This document shows positions 1 to 8,464 of a stretch of DNA of 64,000 nucleotides, piece after piece. This DNA comes from Fibrella forsythiae. GTDB taxonomy: Bacteria; Bacteroidota; Bacteroidia; Cytophagales; Spirosomataceae. Position numbers and translations under genes: made by a program. The stretch covers positions 310,001 through 374,000 of the forward strand of contig NZ_JAFMYW010000002.1 of the NCBI RefSeq assembly GCF_017353175.1, in the 5' to 3' direction. Under the pieces are notes generated by a model that saw only the letters and a list, made by a program, of their open reading frames with translations, was not told the origin of the DNA and did not search any database. Numbering within the stretch: position 1 is the first letter of the stretch; every line of letters starts with the position of its first letter.

Positions 1-1
1 G

Positions 2-400
2 GAATACCTCCGCAACTACATCGAGCTACAGCGCATGCGGATCGATGAGTCGCACGATATCGAGATTCGGGTGAACATTCAGGAACCTGATCGGGCCATC
101 TACCTCGCGCCCATGATGCTGACACCTTTCGTGGAGAATGCCTTTAAACATGGTATCAGCCTGCGCCACAAATCGTGGATTTACATTACGCTGACGCTGG
201 ACGATACCCGGCTGTATTTCAAGGTACACAACTCCCGCCACGCCAAACCGGACCGCCATGACCCCGAAGAAGATCAATCCGGCGTTGGTCTCGACAATGT
301 GCGTAAACGGCTGGACCTGATCTATCCCGGCCGCCACCAACTCGACATTCAGCAGTCCGATCAGGATTATTTCGTCTCGCTGACGCTGGTGTACTGGTGA
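2..400 (+). CDS. LytS-type sensor histidine kinase, C-terminal part (cut by window start)
   Basis: This is the end of a sensor kinase of the LytS/YehU family, open from the first complete codon with no start inside the window. The visible 132 residues are the end of the His_kinase domain and the HATPase_c domain. The N-box reads PFVENAFKHG and the ATP-lid glycine motif reads GVGLDNVRKRL, both typical of this family, which normally autophosphorylates and passes phosphate to a LytTR response regulator. Such a regulator starts at 1201 on the same strand. In most Bacteroidota pairs the two genes touch, but here about 800 bp with a long inverted repeat and a reverse-strand gene lie between them. 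The sensor and membrane segments are outside the window, so the signal is unknown. Confidence 0.9.
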   Translation, partial: EYLRNYIELQRMRIDESHDIEIRVNIQEPDRAIYLAPMMLTPFVENAFKHGISLRHKSWIYITLTLDDTRLYFKVHNSRHAKPDRHDPEEDQSGVGLDNVRKRLDLIYPGRHQLDIQQSDQDYFVSLTLVYW

Positions 401-463
401 ACGCCTTGTAACCCCCTCAGGAGTGATGTGTCATTAGAAAGGGAATGTCTTAGCGCATACTTA

Positions 464-574
464 GCCCCGACAGGGGCGGCATGTCAATAGTACCTCATCC
501 TATATGTCGTTCCTGCCGGAGCTAATTCGGTAGGGGCAACGCACTCGCTATTGACATGCCGCCCCTGTTGGGGC
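464..574. repeat. Long inverted repeat (27-nt arms) after the kinase gene
   Basis: The arms at 464-490 and 548-574 are reverse complements over 27 nt with one mismatch, around a 57-nt loop. The stem is G+C-rich and begins with GCCCC(G/A)ACAGGGGCGGC. It lies between the convergent ends of the kinase gene and the ExbD-like gene, so it could act as a bidirectional terminator. It could also be a copy of a dispersed palindromic repeat. No T-tract follows either arm directly. Confidence 0.75.
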
Positions 575-610
575 TTCAAGTGTAGGGTCTGGCGCATTTG
601 TCTTTTATGG

Positions 611-1150
611 CTACGCGTCGATTATTTGTTCTGGGTAAATAGGTAACTTTAATAAGATTGGTTTGTGATTGAGTCTCTTCTTAAGTTGTTGATAGGAAGA
701 TATCATATGTTCGTCGTCAAGGGATAGTTTGTAATTGAGTTCATACGTGATTCGTCCATTTAGCTTTACTTCGTTGAGCACATCAACCAGGTTCTTGCAT
801 GTTGATTGGCCCATAGGTGCAATTGATACAATGGCGCCTTTTGCTAGGGTAATGTTTGTCAGTTTGCTCCGAAGGCCGTCTACCGAGTAATCAACTTCCT
901 GAAACTCTGCACTGCTGCCGTCGGGTAGGTACGTTAGCACGCCAATTCTATTGTGATCCAGCAGGAACAATGTAGCGTTTACTGGCTCGTATGCATCGTA
1001 CTTACCTTTAAGGGATACGTGTACTGGCACGACAACCGGCCGCTGCAACTGCTTCACCCACACGAAAAATACGATGAGCAAGAGCGCAATGTTGACCAAT
1101 GGCGTCATGTCGGCGCGGGGGAGTTGGCGGGTATGGCGCGTTCTTCTCAT
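611..1150 (-). CDS. ExbD/TolR-like protein with Asn at the proton-channel Asp position
   Basis: This 179-residue protein resembles ExbD/TolR: a short basic N-terminus, one membrane helix at about residues 15-32 that begins DMTPLVN, then a periplasmic domain. In ExbD the helix contains an essential Asp after the TP motif (…TPxxD…), which carries the protons that drive TonB. Here that residue is Asn (about residue 20). No ExbB or TonB gene is adjacent; a TonB end lies 62 kb away. The DNA looks more AT-rich than its neighbours, and the gene sits on the opposite strand between a kinase and its regulator, so a later insertion is likely. It may be a non-conducting structural relative or a degenerate copy. 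Family assignment rests on the helix motif and size; the periplasmic part is poorly conserved. Confidence 0.65.
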   Translation of the reverse strand: MRRTRHTRQLPRADMTPLVNIALLLIVFFVWVKQLQRPVVVPVHVSLKGKYDAYEPVNATLFLLDHNRIGVLTYLPDGSSAEFQEVDYSVDGLRSKLTNITLAKGAIVSIAPMGQSTCKNLVDVLNEVKLNGRITYELNYKLSLDDEHMISSYQQLKKRLNHKPILLKLPIYPEQIIDA

Positions 1151-1200
1151 ATTGGTAGTCAGTTTACGTCAGGATGCCGTACATCCACAAAATCCATATC

Positions 1201-1908
1201 ATGCCCTTAACTGCCATTGCGATTGATGATGAACCACAGGCGCTGGAAGTGATTAAGCTTCATGCGGCCAAAGTGCCGTTTCTGGACCTGAAAGCCACGT
1301 TCACCGATGCCTTCGACGCCATTGCCTGGCTGCAAACTAACCGCGTTGACCTGCTATTCCTCGACATCAAAATGCCCGACATTTCGGGCGTCGAGGTGGT
1401 GAAATGCCTGCCCGGTCGCGGGACCGCCAAAGTGCCGATGATCATCTTTACCACGGCCTATTCCGATTATGCTGTAGAGGGCTTCGAACTCGACGCCGTT
1501 GATTACCTGCTGAAACCCTTTTCGCTGGCCCGCTTCCTGAAAGCCTGTACCAAAGCCCTTGATATACAGGCGCTACGAACGGGCAACAACGTACCTGACT
1601 CTATTTTTGTGAAGACGGGCTACGAAGACGAAAAGGTAATGCTCGACGAGCTACTCTACGTCGAAGCCGACGGGAATTATCTCTCGCTGGTGCTACCCAC
1701 CCGGAAACTGCTTACCCGCCAAACCATGACCGATCTGCTCCAGCTGCTACCGCCCGATCAGTTCGTTCGGGTGCATCGGTCGTACTGCGTGGCGGTGAAC
1801 AAGATCACCAAATTATCCCGTCAGGACATCACCGTGGCTGGGTACGTTATCCCCATCGGTGCGTCGTATGAAGAAGCCGTAGCTGGCATTAAGGCTAAAC
1901 TTCACTAG
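1201..1908 (+). CDS. LytTR-family response regulator
   Basis: This 235-residue regulator has an N-terminal receiver domain (about residues 3-120) and a C-terminal LytTR DNA-binding domain (about 135-233). The acidic pocket is DDE at residues 9-11, the phosphoacceptor is Asp55 in LFLDIKMPD, and the conserved Lys is in YLLKPF. The LytTR part contains VEADGNYLSL and FVRVHRSYCVAVNKI, which are standard for the fold. I chose the ATG at 1201 because MPLTAIAIDDEPQ is the usual start of the family; an upstream in-frame ATG at 1174 only adds a non-conserved stretch. The partner is almost certainly the kinase ending at 400. The start codon is only 50 bp from the divergent ExbD-like gene. Confidence 0.92.
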   Translation: MPLTAIAIDDEPQALEVIKLHAAKVPFLDLKATFTDAFDAIAWLQTNRVDLLFLDIKMPDISGVEVVKCLPGRGTAKVPMIIFTTAYSDYAVEGFELDAVDYLLKPFSLARFLKACTKALDIQALRTGNNVPDSIFVKTGYEDEKVMLDELLYVEADGNYLSLVLPTRKLLTRQTMTDLLQLLPPDQFVRVHRSYCVAVNKITKLSRQDITVAGYVIPIGASYEEAVAGIKAKLH

Positions 1909-1976
1909 CACGATGCTACCTGATGCCGTTGACCACACGTGCTGGAAAATGGAAAAGCCTACAGTACACAACACCA

Positions 1977-4649
1977 CTATTCGCTTCGTAAACTCTTGAT
2001 CGGATTGGTCAGAGCAGTGGTGATCGACTGGAAGCTGACGGTCAGGAAGGCAACCAGAATAGCGAGTGCCGAAGCCGCCACAAACGTCCAGATGCTGATG
2101 TCGACGCGGTAGGGGTAGTTCTGCAACCACTCGCGCATGACATACCAGGCCGCCGGAAACGCAACGAGGAAGGAGAGCGCTACCAGCGTCAGGAAATCGG
2201 CTGATAGTAGCTGAATAATACTCGACACCGATGCACCCAGGACTTTCCGAATCCCGATTTCTTTCGTGCGCCGTTCGGCCGATAGCGTAGCTAGTCCGAA
2301 CAGGCCGATGCAGGAGATAAAAATGGTCAGTACGGCACCAAACAGCATGATCTGCTTCCATTTCGCTTCCGACTCGTAGCGTTTCCGGTTCTCCTCATCC
2401 ATGAAACTATACGCGTAAGGCGTGAGCGGGAACAGGCGTTTGAATACCCGCTCGATATGGCGCAGGCTGGCCGTTTCGGTGTTGGGCTTGATCTTGATAA
2501 ACACCCGGCCGTACATATTTCTCGGTTTCATGGTAAATAGCTGCGGCGTAATTGTCTTATTCAGATCGTTGAAATGGTGGTCTTTCACCACGCCTACCAC
2601 GATGTATTTTTCGTCGTTACTATACCAGAAATTAACGACCTGCCCAATCGGGTTTTTCCAGCCCGCTTCCTTCACGAACGCTTCATTGACCAGCACAGAT
2701 TGGGTCGAATCGGTGGGGAGATCGACCGAGAAATTACGTCCCTGCACCACCGGGATTTTAAGCATCGGCAGGTACGACGGGCTGACCGTTTCGTAGGCGA
2801 AATTGATCTCAGTTCCGCCATTTACTTTTGCAACCGTACCCCACTGTCCGCCGTTTTTCGGGGCTACATCAACAAGGGTTTGACTCTTTAGCAGTTCGTT
2901 TGTCAATACGTTTGCTTCGGCGTGCGTCAGTCTTGGCTTGCCAACCGAAACCAGGCCTTTATCGTCGTAGCCCAGGTCTTTGGTGGTCAGGTAGTTGAAC
3001 TGCGCGTAGCTGATGAGCGTAGCAATGATCAGGAAGGAAGCCAGCGCAAACTGGAGCACCACCAGCGATTTCTGGAGATAGTTCTTCCCGGCGAGGTTGA
3101 ATCGGTTGTAGAGCGTCTGCACAGGGCTATAGTTCGACAGCACCAGCGCCGGATAAAAGCCAGCCAGAAAGGCCGTTGTCAGAAACAGCGCAACGTACCC
3201 AACTACCAGTTTCACATCGAACAGATAAGAGAGCGCCAGCTGCTTATTGGCTAATTGATTGAAGGTAGGCAGCGAGACCAGCACCAGCAGCAGGGCCAGC
3301 ACAAAGGCGCCGAAACACAGCAGAAACGACTCGCCCAGAAACTGAATCACGAGCTGGGTACGTCCCCCGCCCACCACTTTCCGCACGCCGATCTCTTTCG
3401 CGCGTTTCAGCGACCGCGCCACGGTCAGGTTCACGAAATTGATGCAGGCAATCAGCAGTATGAACAGCGCAATACCCGTCAGGATGTACGAAAAGTTTGG
3501 ATTGCTCTTGTCGACCAGCCCATTGGTAGCAGGTAGCTCAGTGCTCAGGTGCATGGCTGTGAAAGGTTGCAGGGCGTATTCCGTCTTGGTTTTTACGCCA
3601 AACTTATCGGCCATCATCTTGATGGAAGCCTGGGCGTCGGCGAGGTAAATCCGGTTCATTTTGGCCTCCACTGCCCGCAGATCGGCATTGGGACTAAGCA
3701 CCACAAACGTGTTCTGGAATATGTTAAACCAGTTTTCCAGACTCGCCATTTCTTCCTGACTGACAACCATCGGAATCAGCATGTCGAACTTGATGGACGA
3801 GTTCTGCGGGCTGTTCTGCGCCACACCCGTCACAGTATACGGCTCGAATACCTCTTTGGCATCGATCGTGTTCTTGACCGGAATCGTTTTGCCCAGCGCC
3901 TCGGTCGTGCCGAACTGTTTCTCAGCCATATCTGCCGAAATCACCACCGAATGGGGTTGCTGCAGGGCCGTTTTAGGGTCGCCGCTCAGCAGGGGGAACG
4001 AGAACACCGAAAAGAAACTGGTATCGGCCGCGTAAACGGTCTGGCTAATCACCTCTGTGCCGCGCTTGATATCGTGCCGGTCTTCCCGATAGCGAACAAA
4101 CGACTGGATCTCAGGAATGCCGGCGCTGAACTTCGGCCCCTGCAAATTTCCCGTGTTTCCTTCGACGCCCTCCTGCTTTCCGGCTGGCGTTAGTTGCCGA
4201 CTGGTAATGCGGTAAAGGGTAGGCGTGTTGGCATGGAAGCGGTCGTAACTGACCTCATCTTTGGTGTAGAGTATGATCAGCATGGCTACGGCGAGGCCAA
4301 TACTCAGACCAACCACATTGATGATCGAGTAGGCTTTGTTGTGCGCCAGCGTTCGGAGGGCGATGGTGAGGTAGTTGCGGAACATACTGAGTGATAGGAG
4401 TGAGGGCGCCGGGTACTCGTCTGAGCGGGTTTCCTGGGGTTTACGTTTGAGAAAAAACGGCGTGATGTAATGAAAAACGGCCAGCGTGAACTCGCGGCGG
4501 GCTCTGACGGGTCCTGCCTGTGCCAGTCGTTTGTAATACACTTCGTATAGATCGCCCTGCACGTCTTCGAGCAGGTGCGGCGCACAGCACCATTCGAGCA
4601 GGCGGTCGGGCAGGCGGGGCGGACGGGGTTGATTCGTTTCGTTTGCCAT
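1977..4649 (-). CDS. MacB/FtsX-type permease with N-terminal prefix domain (permease 1)
   Basis: This 890-residue inner-membrane protein has the large two-unit plan: cytoplasmic prefix domain (about residues 10-65, with a DVQGDLYEVY motif), first membrane helix, periplasmic MacB-type domain, FtsX helices, a second periplasmic domain and a second FtsX block. The two FtsX coupling loops read RSLKRAKEIGVRKVVG and ERRTKEIGIRKVLGAS, and the protein ends SLRSE. In MacB-like systems a separate ATPase drives such permeases as mechanical transducers rather than classical pores; no ATPase gene is adjacent. I chose the ATG at 4649, 16 nt after the PadR stop; a TTG at 4676 would overlap that stop. It forms a two-gene unit with the PadR gene upstream. 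Substrate unknown. Confidence 0.9.
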   Translation of the reverse strand: MANETNQPRPPRLPDRLLEWCCAPHLLEDVQGDLYEVYYKRLAQAGPVRARREFTLAVFHYITPFFLKRKPQETRSDEYPAPSLLSLSMFRNYLTIALRTLAHNKAYSIINVVGLSIGLAVAMLIILYTKDEVSYDRFHANTPTLYRITSRQLTPAGKQEGVEGNTGNLQGPKFSAGIPEIQSFVRYREDRHDIKRGTEVISQTVYAADTSFFSVFSFPLLSGDPKTALQQPHSVVISADMAEKQFGTTEALGKTIPVKNTIDAKEVFEPYTVTGVAQNSPQNSSIKFDMLIPMVVSQEEMASLENWFNIFQNTFVVLSPNADLRAVEAKMNRIYLADAQASIKMMADKFGVKTKTEYALQPFTAMHLSTELPATNGLVDKSNPNFSYILTGIALFILLIACINFVNLTVARSLKRAKEIGVRKVVGGGRTQLVIQFLGESFLLCFGAFVLALLLVLVSLPTFNQLANKQLALSYLFDVKLVVGYVALFLTTAFLAGFYPALVLSNYSPVQTLYNRFNLAGKNYLQKSLVVLQFALASFLIIATLISYAQFNYLTTKDLGYDDKGLVSVGKPRLTHAEANVLTNELLKSQTLVDVAPKNGGQWGTVAKVNGGTEINFAYETVSPSYLPMLKIPVVQGRNFSVDLPTDSTQSVLVNEAFVKEAGWKNPIGQVVNFWYSNDEKYIVVGVVKDHHFNDLNKTITPQLFTMKPRNMYGRVFIKIKPNTETASLRHIERVFKRLFPLTPYAYSFMDEENRKRYESEAKWKQIMLFGAVLTIFISCIGLFGLATLSAERRTKEIGIRKVLGASVSSIIQLLSADFLTLVALSFLVAFPAAWYVMREWLQNYPYRVDISIWTFVAASALAILVAFLTVSFQSITTALTNPIKSLRSE

Positions 4650-4665
4650 TGGGTACGTGGCCGGG

Positions 4666-5004
4666 TCAGCCGACAATGAGTTGAAACTTGTCTTGCGGAA
4701 TAGCCTTCCAGAGCCGGTTGCGTACTTCCTGATTATCCTGTAAGGCCCGAACGCTCAGGGGCGTCAGCGCAAAGAAGCGTTTCCGGCGGCCACCCCGTTC
4801 GGCGGTGGCTCCACCCAGCACCGACGATAGGTAGCCTTTCTCTTCCAGCCGATACAGTGTGGTATGCACGGCGCTCATGGTGATCGACCGGCCCGTTTGC
4901 TGCTGCACGTCTTCCCAGATCGTAACCCCGTAGGCGTCGGTAGGGCAGGCGGCCACTACCAGCAGTACGATCTCTTCAAACTCTCCCAAAAAAGCCCTTC
5001 GCAT
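4666..5004 (-). CDS. PadR-family transcriptional regulator
   Basis: This 112-residue winged-helix protein begins MRRAFLGEFEEIVLL and contains AYGVTIWEDVQQQTGRS, VHTTLYRLEEKGYL and the basic wing ERGGRRKRFF, all hallmarks of the short PadR regulators found before Bacteroidota permeases. PadR proteins are dimeric repressors, often released by a small ligand. The gene lies directly upstream of permease 1 on the same strand, which it probably controls together with itself. Upstream are a TGGCA-N5-TTTG element (5059-5044 on this strand) and a variant of the shared half-site array (5113-5138). A TGATTAG/CTAATCA word at 5023-5029, just before the start, recurs before two other PadR genes here. Confidence 0.93.
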   Translation of the reverse strand: MRRAFLGEFEEIVLLVVAACPTDAYGVTIWEDVQQQTGRSITMSAVHTTLYRLEEKGYLSSVLGGATAERGGRRKRFFALTPLSVRALQDNQEVRNRLWKAIPQDKFQLIVG

Positions 5005-5043
5005 TGAGTGTTCGGTCAGGAATGATTAGTTATAATTTTGCTA

Positions 5044-5138
5044 AACAAATGGAGTGCCAACGGTAGAAACGATCATTTCTGACCGATCAGAGCCATTTCA
5101 GCCAAACGAACCTGTACGATTTCGGACAATCGCCGTCC
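5044..5138 (-). promoter_or_regulatory. Shared permease control region, variant copy (permease 1 unit)
   Basis: On the reverse strand, the half-sites GGACG-N5-TGTCC-N6-GTACA occupy 5138-5113. The element TGGCA-N5-TTTG follows at 5059-5044, about 55 nt before the PadR start. The TGTCC half-site ends 64 nt before TGGCA, the same distance as the last half-site in the other units, so this copy looks shifted by one 11-bp turn. See the finding on the shared region. Confidence 0.5.
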
Positions 5139-5210
5139 AGAAATGGGCGTTGCGACCCTGGCGGTGGGGAGATATAGCAGTGCCTTCGTTTTTAACGTGA
5201 GTTATGGATA

Positions 5211-5280
5211 CTCCGCGCTGGTGCGTATTGCTGACGCCTAGTCGAAGGGCCTCGCGTCAGCAATACGCACCAGCGCGGAG
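5211..5280. repeat. Perfect 27-bp inverted repeat, dispersed hairpin family
   Basis: The arms 5211-5237 and 5254-5280 are exact reverse complements around a 16-nt loop. The stem contains GCGCTGGTGCGTATTGCTGA, which resembles stems at 7761, 13646 and 47640. The loop word CTAGTCGAAGGGCC recurs as its reverse complement in the 13646 element. It sits in the 389-bp gap between the divergent PadR gene and the PQQ dehydrogenase. The rest of that gap holds the PadR control region, and I see no convincing promoter for the dehydrogenase. Confidence 0.85.
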
Positions 5281-5393
5281 CTCAATGAACGAAATGTTCA
5301 CTTCGCTAGTCAGGCGATTAACGATCAATTGGTTAGCCTCATAGTTGTCTGTGCTCTATACTTTTTAGCTAGAAGAAACCCTGCCATATTACC

Positions 5394-7757
5394 ATGAAAC
5401 TGCTGACTATACTCGCTGGTATCGCGTCCATCCATCTGCTTTTTTGTTCAGCATTAACCGCACAACAGCGTGTCAATCAAAAAGAAAGAGTAACCGCCAA
5501 CGGGGGGGTATTCACCAAAAAGCAGGCCGAGCAGGGGGGCGTTTTATTTACGACCCATTGTACTTCCTGTCACGGGCGGGATCTACGCGGCACCGAGGGC
5601 GGAAATGCCCTGGTTGGCGACCGGTTTGTGGCCAAATGGGCAGATAAATCGCTGGCCCAACTCTTCGAGCTGACTCGGTCGACCATGCCTAAGACCAACC
5701 CGCATTCGCTGGATAATGCCTCGTACGCGGCGCTGGTTGCCTTCATCCTCCACACGAATGGTTTTCCTGACGGGGAGGTGGCGCTACCTGGGTCTAAAGA
5801 AGGATTGGCGCGGACGCTGATGGGCACCCCGCCGCCTGTATCCACGCGCGTCAGCATGCGGTTCACGCCCGCGCCTTATAACGCGAAACCCACCACGGTC
5901 GAAGGTGACTGGCGACAGCATCGGGGTGACTATGCCAGTTCGAACTACTCACCGCTGGCGCAGATCAATAAAGAGAACGCCAAAAACCTGAAGGTCGCCT
6001 GGCGGTGGAAAACCGACAATTTCGGACCCAGCCCGGAATTTTATTTCAAGTCGACACCCCTGATGGTCAATGGGATACTCTACACAACGGCCGGTCTGAG
6101 TCGGACGGTGGCTGCCATCGACGCCGAAACGGGTGAGACGCTCTGGACGTTTCGGTTCGACGAAAAAGCACGGAAAACCTACGTACCCCGCCAGAATTCG
6201 GGCCGTGGCGTGGCTTACTGGACATCGCCCGACAAGAACCACGACCGGGTCATCTACATCACGCCTAGTTTTCAGTTAGTGGCCTTGGAGGCTAAAACGG
6301 GGCATCTGGTCTCTGATTTTGGCAATAATGGAATCGTTGACCTGAAAAAAGGCCTGGACCAGTCTGTCGACACACTCACCACAACGATCGGCTCTACTTC
6401 GCCGCCCATCATTGTCAATGATGTGATCATCATGGGGGCTTCGTTTCCGGTGGGGCTGGCACCCGTTTCCAAAAATCAGGCGCGGGGCGACATCATGGGG
6501 TATGACGTGAAAACCGGGAAGCGCCTGTGGATCTTCCATACCATACCGCAGCAGGGCGAAGCGGGTAATGAAACCTGGGAGAACGACAGCTGGCGATACA
6601 CCGGAAACACCGCTGCCTGGGCACCACTGACCGCCGACCCCGAGTTGGGCTACGTGTACCTGCCATTGGAAGCCGCCACGGGTGATTTCTACGGTGGGCA
6701 CCGGCCCGGCAACAATCTCTACTCGCAGAGCCTGGTTTGTCTGGACGTAAAAACGGGTAAAAAGGTCTGGTACTACCAGCTTATTCACCACGATATCTGG
6801 GATTATGACTTACCCGCCCCGCCCATTCTGGCCGACATTCGGGTAGCTGGTAAACCTATAAAAGCGGTGGTGCAGGTCACCAAACAGGCCTTTGCCTTCG
6901 TTTTCGACCGCGTTACCGGCAAGCCTGTCTGGCCCATCGAAGAGCGGCCTGTTCCCAAAAGCGACGTGAAAGGCGAATGGACAGCACCTACGCAACCATT
7001 TCCAACCAAACCGGCAGCCTTTGACCGGCAAGGCTATTCAGACGATATACTGGTTGATTTCACGCCCGCTATCAAAAAACAGGCGCTGAAGATTGTCAGC
7101 CAATACAAGAGAGGGCCCCTGTTCACGCCCGTCAGCACCTACGATCCGCCCCACCACCTGGGTACGTTGCAACTGCCCGATGCCGTGGGCGGAGCCAACT
7201 GGCAGGGCGGCGTGGTAGATCCCGAAACGGGCATGCTCTACGTGTCATCAAGTACGGTGATCCGGCCGATGAGTCTTGAAGCAGCGCCCAGCCTGTCAGA
7301 CATGGACTATGTCGCCTACATGGGCAACGCGCGTATTGGCCCGTACGGACTGCCCCTGGTAAAGCCGCCCTACGGCCGGATTACGGCCATCGACCTGAAC
7401 ACCGGCGACCACAAATGGATGATTCCCAACGCCGATACGCCCAAGTGGGTTACCGACGTACCTGCCCTAAAAGGCCTGAAGATTCCCCGAACCGGTTTGC
7501 CCGATCGAGTGGGCATGCTGGTAACCAAAACCCTGCTGTTTGCCGGTGAAGGCGCAGGTTTGTACGGGTCTGATGGCGGTGGTGGCAACAAGTTCAGAGC
7601 CTACGATAAAGCAACGGGAGCTATTGTATCGGAGTTGACTTTGCCCGCCAATCAGGCTGGTTTGCCCATGACGTATTCGGTGAACGGTAAACAATACATC
7701 GTCGTAGCTGTTGGCGCCATCGGCCACCCCGGTGAACTCGTAGCGCTGTCGCTGTGA
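5394..7757 (+). CDS. Exported PQQ-dependent dehydrogenase with N-terminal cytochrome c domain
   Basis: This 787-residue protein has a signal peptide (about residues 1-25, ending TAQQ), a cytochrome c domain with haem motif CTSCH at 56-60 and a likely Met ligand at 98, then an eight-bladed PQQ propeller from about 165 to the end. Propeller landmarks are SSNYSPLAQINKENAKNLKV, YTGNTAAWAPLTADPELGYV and HHDIWDYDLPAPP, matching the soluble domain of membrane glucose/quinate-type quinoprotein dehydrogenases. It should oxidise a sugar or alcohol in the periplasm and pass electrons through the fused haem. The haem domain precedes the propeller, whereas classical quinohaemoprotein alcohol dehydrogenases have it at the C-terminus. 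The substrate cannot be read from sequence, and no PQQ biosynthesis gene is in the window. Confidence 0.9.
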   Translation: MKLLTILAGIASIHLLFCSALTAQQRVNQKERVTANGGVFTKKQAEQGGVLFTTHCTSCHGRDLRGTEGGNALVGDRFVAKWADKSLAQLFELTRSTMPKTNPHSLDNASYAALVAFILHTNGFPDGEVALPGSKEGLARTLMGTPPPVSTRVSMRFTPAPYNAKPTTVEGDWRQHRGDYASSNYSPLAQINKENAKNLKVAWRWKTDNFGPSPEFYFKSTPLMVNGILYTTAGLSRTVAAIDAETGETLWTFRFDEKARKTYVPRQNSGRGVAYWTSPDKNHDRVIYITPSFQLVALEAKTGHLVSDFGNNGIVDLKKGLDQSVDTLTTTIGSTSPPIIVNDVIIMGASFPVGLAPVSKNQARGDIMGYDVKTGKRLWIFHTIPQQGEAGNETWENDSWRYTGNTAAWAPLTADPELGYVYLPLEAATGDFYGGHRPGNNLYSQSLVCLDVKTGKKVWYYQLIHHDIWDYDLPAPPILADIRVAGKPIKAVVQVTKQAFAFVFDRVTGKPVWPIEERPVPKSDVKGEWTAPTQPFPTKPAAFDRQGYSDDILVDFTPAIKKQALKIVSQYKRGPLFTPVSTYDPPHHLGTLQLPDAVGGANWQGGVVDPETGMLYVSSSTVIRPMSLEAAPSLSDMDYVAYMGNARIGPYGLPLVKPPYGRITAIDLNTGDHKWMIPNADTPKWVTDVPALKGLKIPRTGLPDRVGMLVTKTLLFAGEGAGLYGSDGGGGNKFRAYDKATGAIVSELTLPANQAGLPMTYSVNGKQYIVVAVGAIGHPGELVALSL

Positions 7758-7760
7758 GGG

Positions 7761-7824
7761 GCGGGGGAGAGGCTTCGCATGAAGCGTCAGCAACCTACAG
7801 TGCGAAGCCACTAGCCTCCCCCGC
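7761..7824. repeat. Hairpin repeat after the PQQ dehydrogenase
   Basis: An outer stem pairs 7761-7769 with 7816-7824 and an inner stem pairs 7770-7779 with 7801-7809 (GGCTTCGCA/TGCGAAGCC). Read on the reverse strand the core is GGCTTCGCACTGTAGGTTGC, close to the stem of the 13646 element. It lies just past the dehydrogenase stop and may end its transcript, though no T-tract follows on the forward strand. Confidence 0.65.
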
Positions 7825-7906
7825 AAAAAATTCTCACTTTCCCCTGTAACCTTCCTCAACTTCCACGGTTTCCACGTCAAATTCCTCAACCTCACTCGGC
7901 AAACGC

Positions 7907-8464
7907 TTGAATTCGCTGACGGACAATGCACTGATGCTCAAGGTTAAATCGGGCGATCTGAACCGGATGGGCTTGCTCTTCGAGCGGTACCATCGTGAAC
8001 TTTTCGGTTTCCTGTACCACATGAGCAGCCACGCCGATGCCAGCGAAGACATGGTACAGACGGTGTTTTACCGGATGTTGAAATACCGCCACACGTTTAC
8101 CGGCGAGGGGGAGTTTCGAACCTGGATGTACCACCTGGCCCGCAACGTACTGATCGATTCGGAGAAGCAGAACAGACGGTCGGCGCAGCAGTACGACGTG
8201 CAGGCCTATGCCGAACGAATCGGCGGTGGACCACTGGCCGACGAGTCGCTGCACAAGGAACAGGAAATGGCCCTGTTGCAGGAAGCGTTGGGGCGGCTAA
8301 GTGCCGATCATCGGGAGGTGCTGGTGATGAGCCGGTATCAGGAGTTGACCTACAATGAAATAGCCCGGATTCTGGACACCACGGAAGGGGCCATCAAGGT
8401 TCGGGTGCACCGGGCCATGAATGAGTTAAAGAAGATCTATCTGAACAGTGAATACGAACGATAA
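7907..8464 (+). CDS. ECF-type RNA polymerase sigma factor
   Basis: This is a sigma-70 family ECF factor of about 185 residues. Region 2 spans about residues 20-90 (LLFERYHRELFGFLYHM, then FRTWMYHLARNVLID) and region 4 about 120-178 (EALGRLSADHREVLVMSRYQ, NEIARILDTTEGAIKVRVHRA). The reading frame begins with TTG at 7907, which fits the start of related factors; the first ATG, at 7934, would remove nine residues. It overlaps the anti-sigma gene by 17 nt, a classic paired arrangement, and that protein probably holds it at the membrane. Its regulon is likely to include the DUF4097 and permease genes downstream. Start choice is uncertain. Confidence 0.9.
   Translation: MNSLTDNALMLKVKSGDLNRMGLLFERYHRELFGFLYHMSSHADASEDMVQTVFYRMLKYRHTFTGEGEFRTWMYHLARNVLIDSEKQNRRSAQQYDVQAYAERIGGGPLADESLHKEQEMALLQEALGRLSADHREVLVMSRYQELTYNEIARILDTTEGAIKVRVHRAMNELKKIYLNSEYER

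Noticed and set aside
3549-4193. Long open frame on the forward strand opposite permease 1
   Set aside because: It is the complement of the conserved permease coding sequence, has no recognisable domain, and many similar antisense frames occur across all the G+C-rich genes here.
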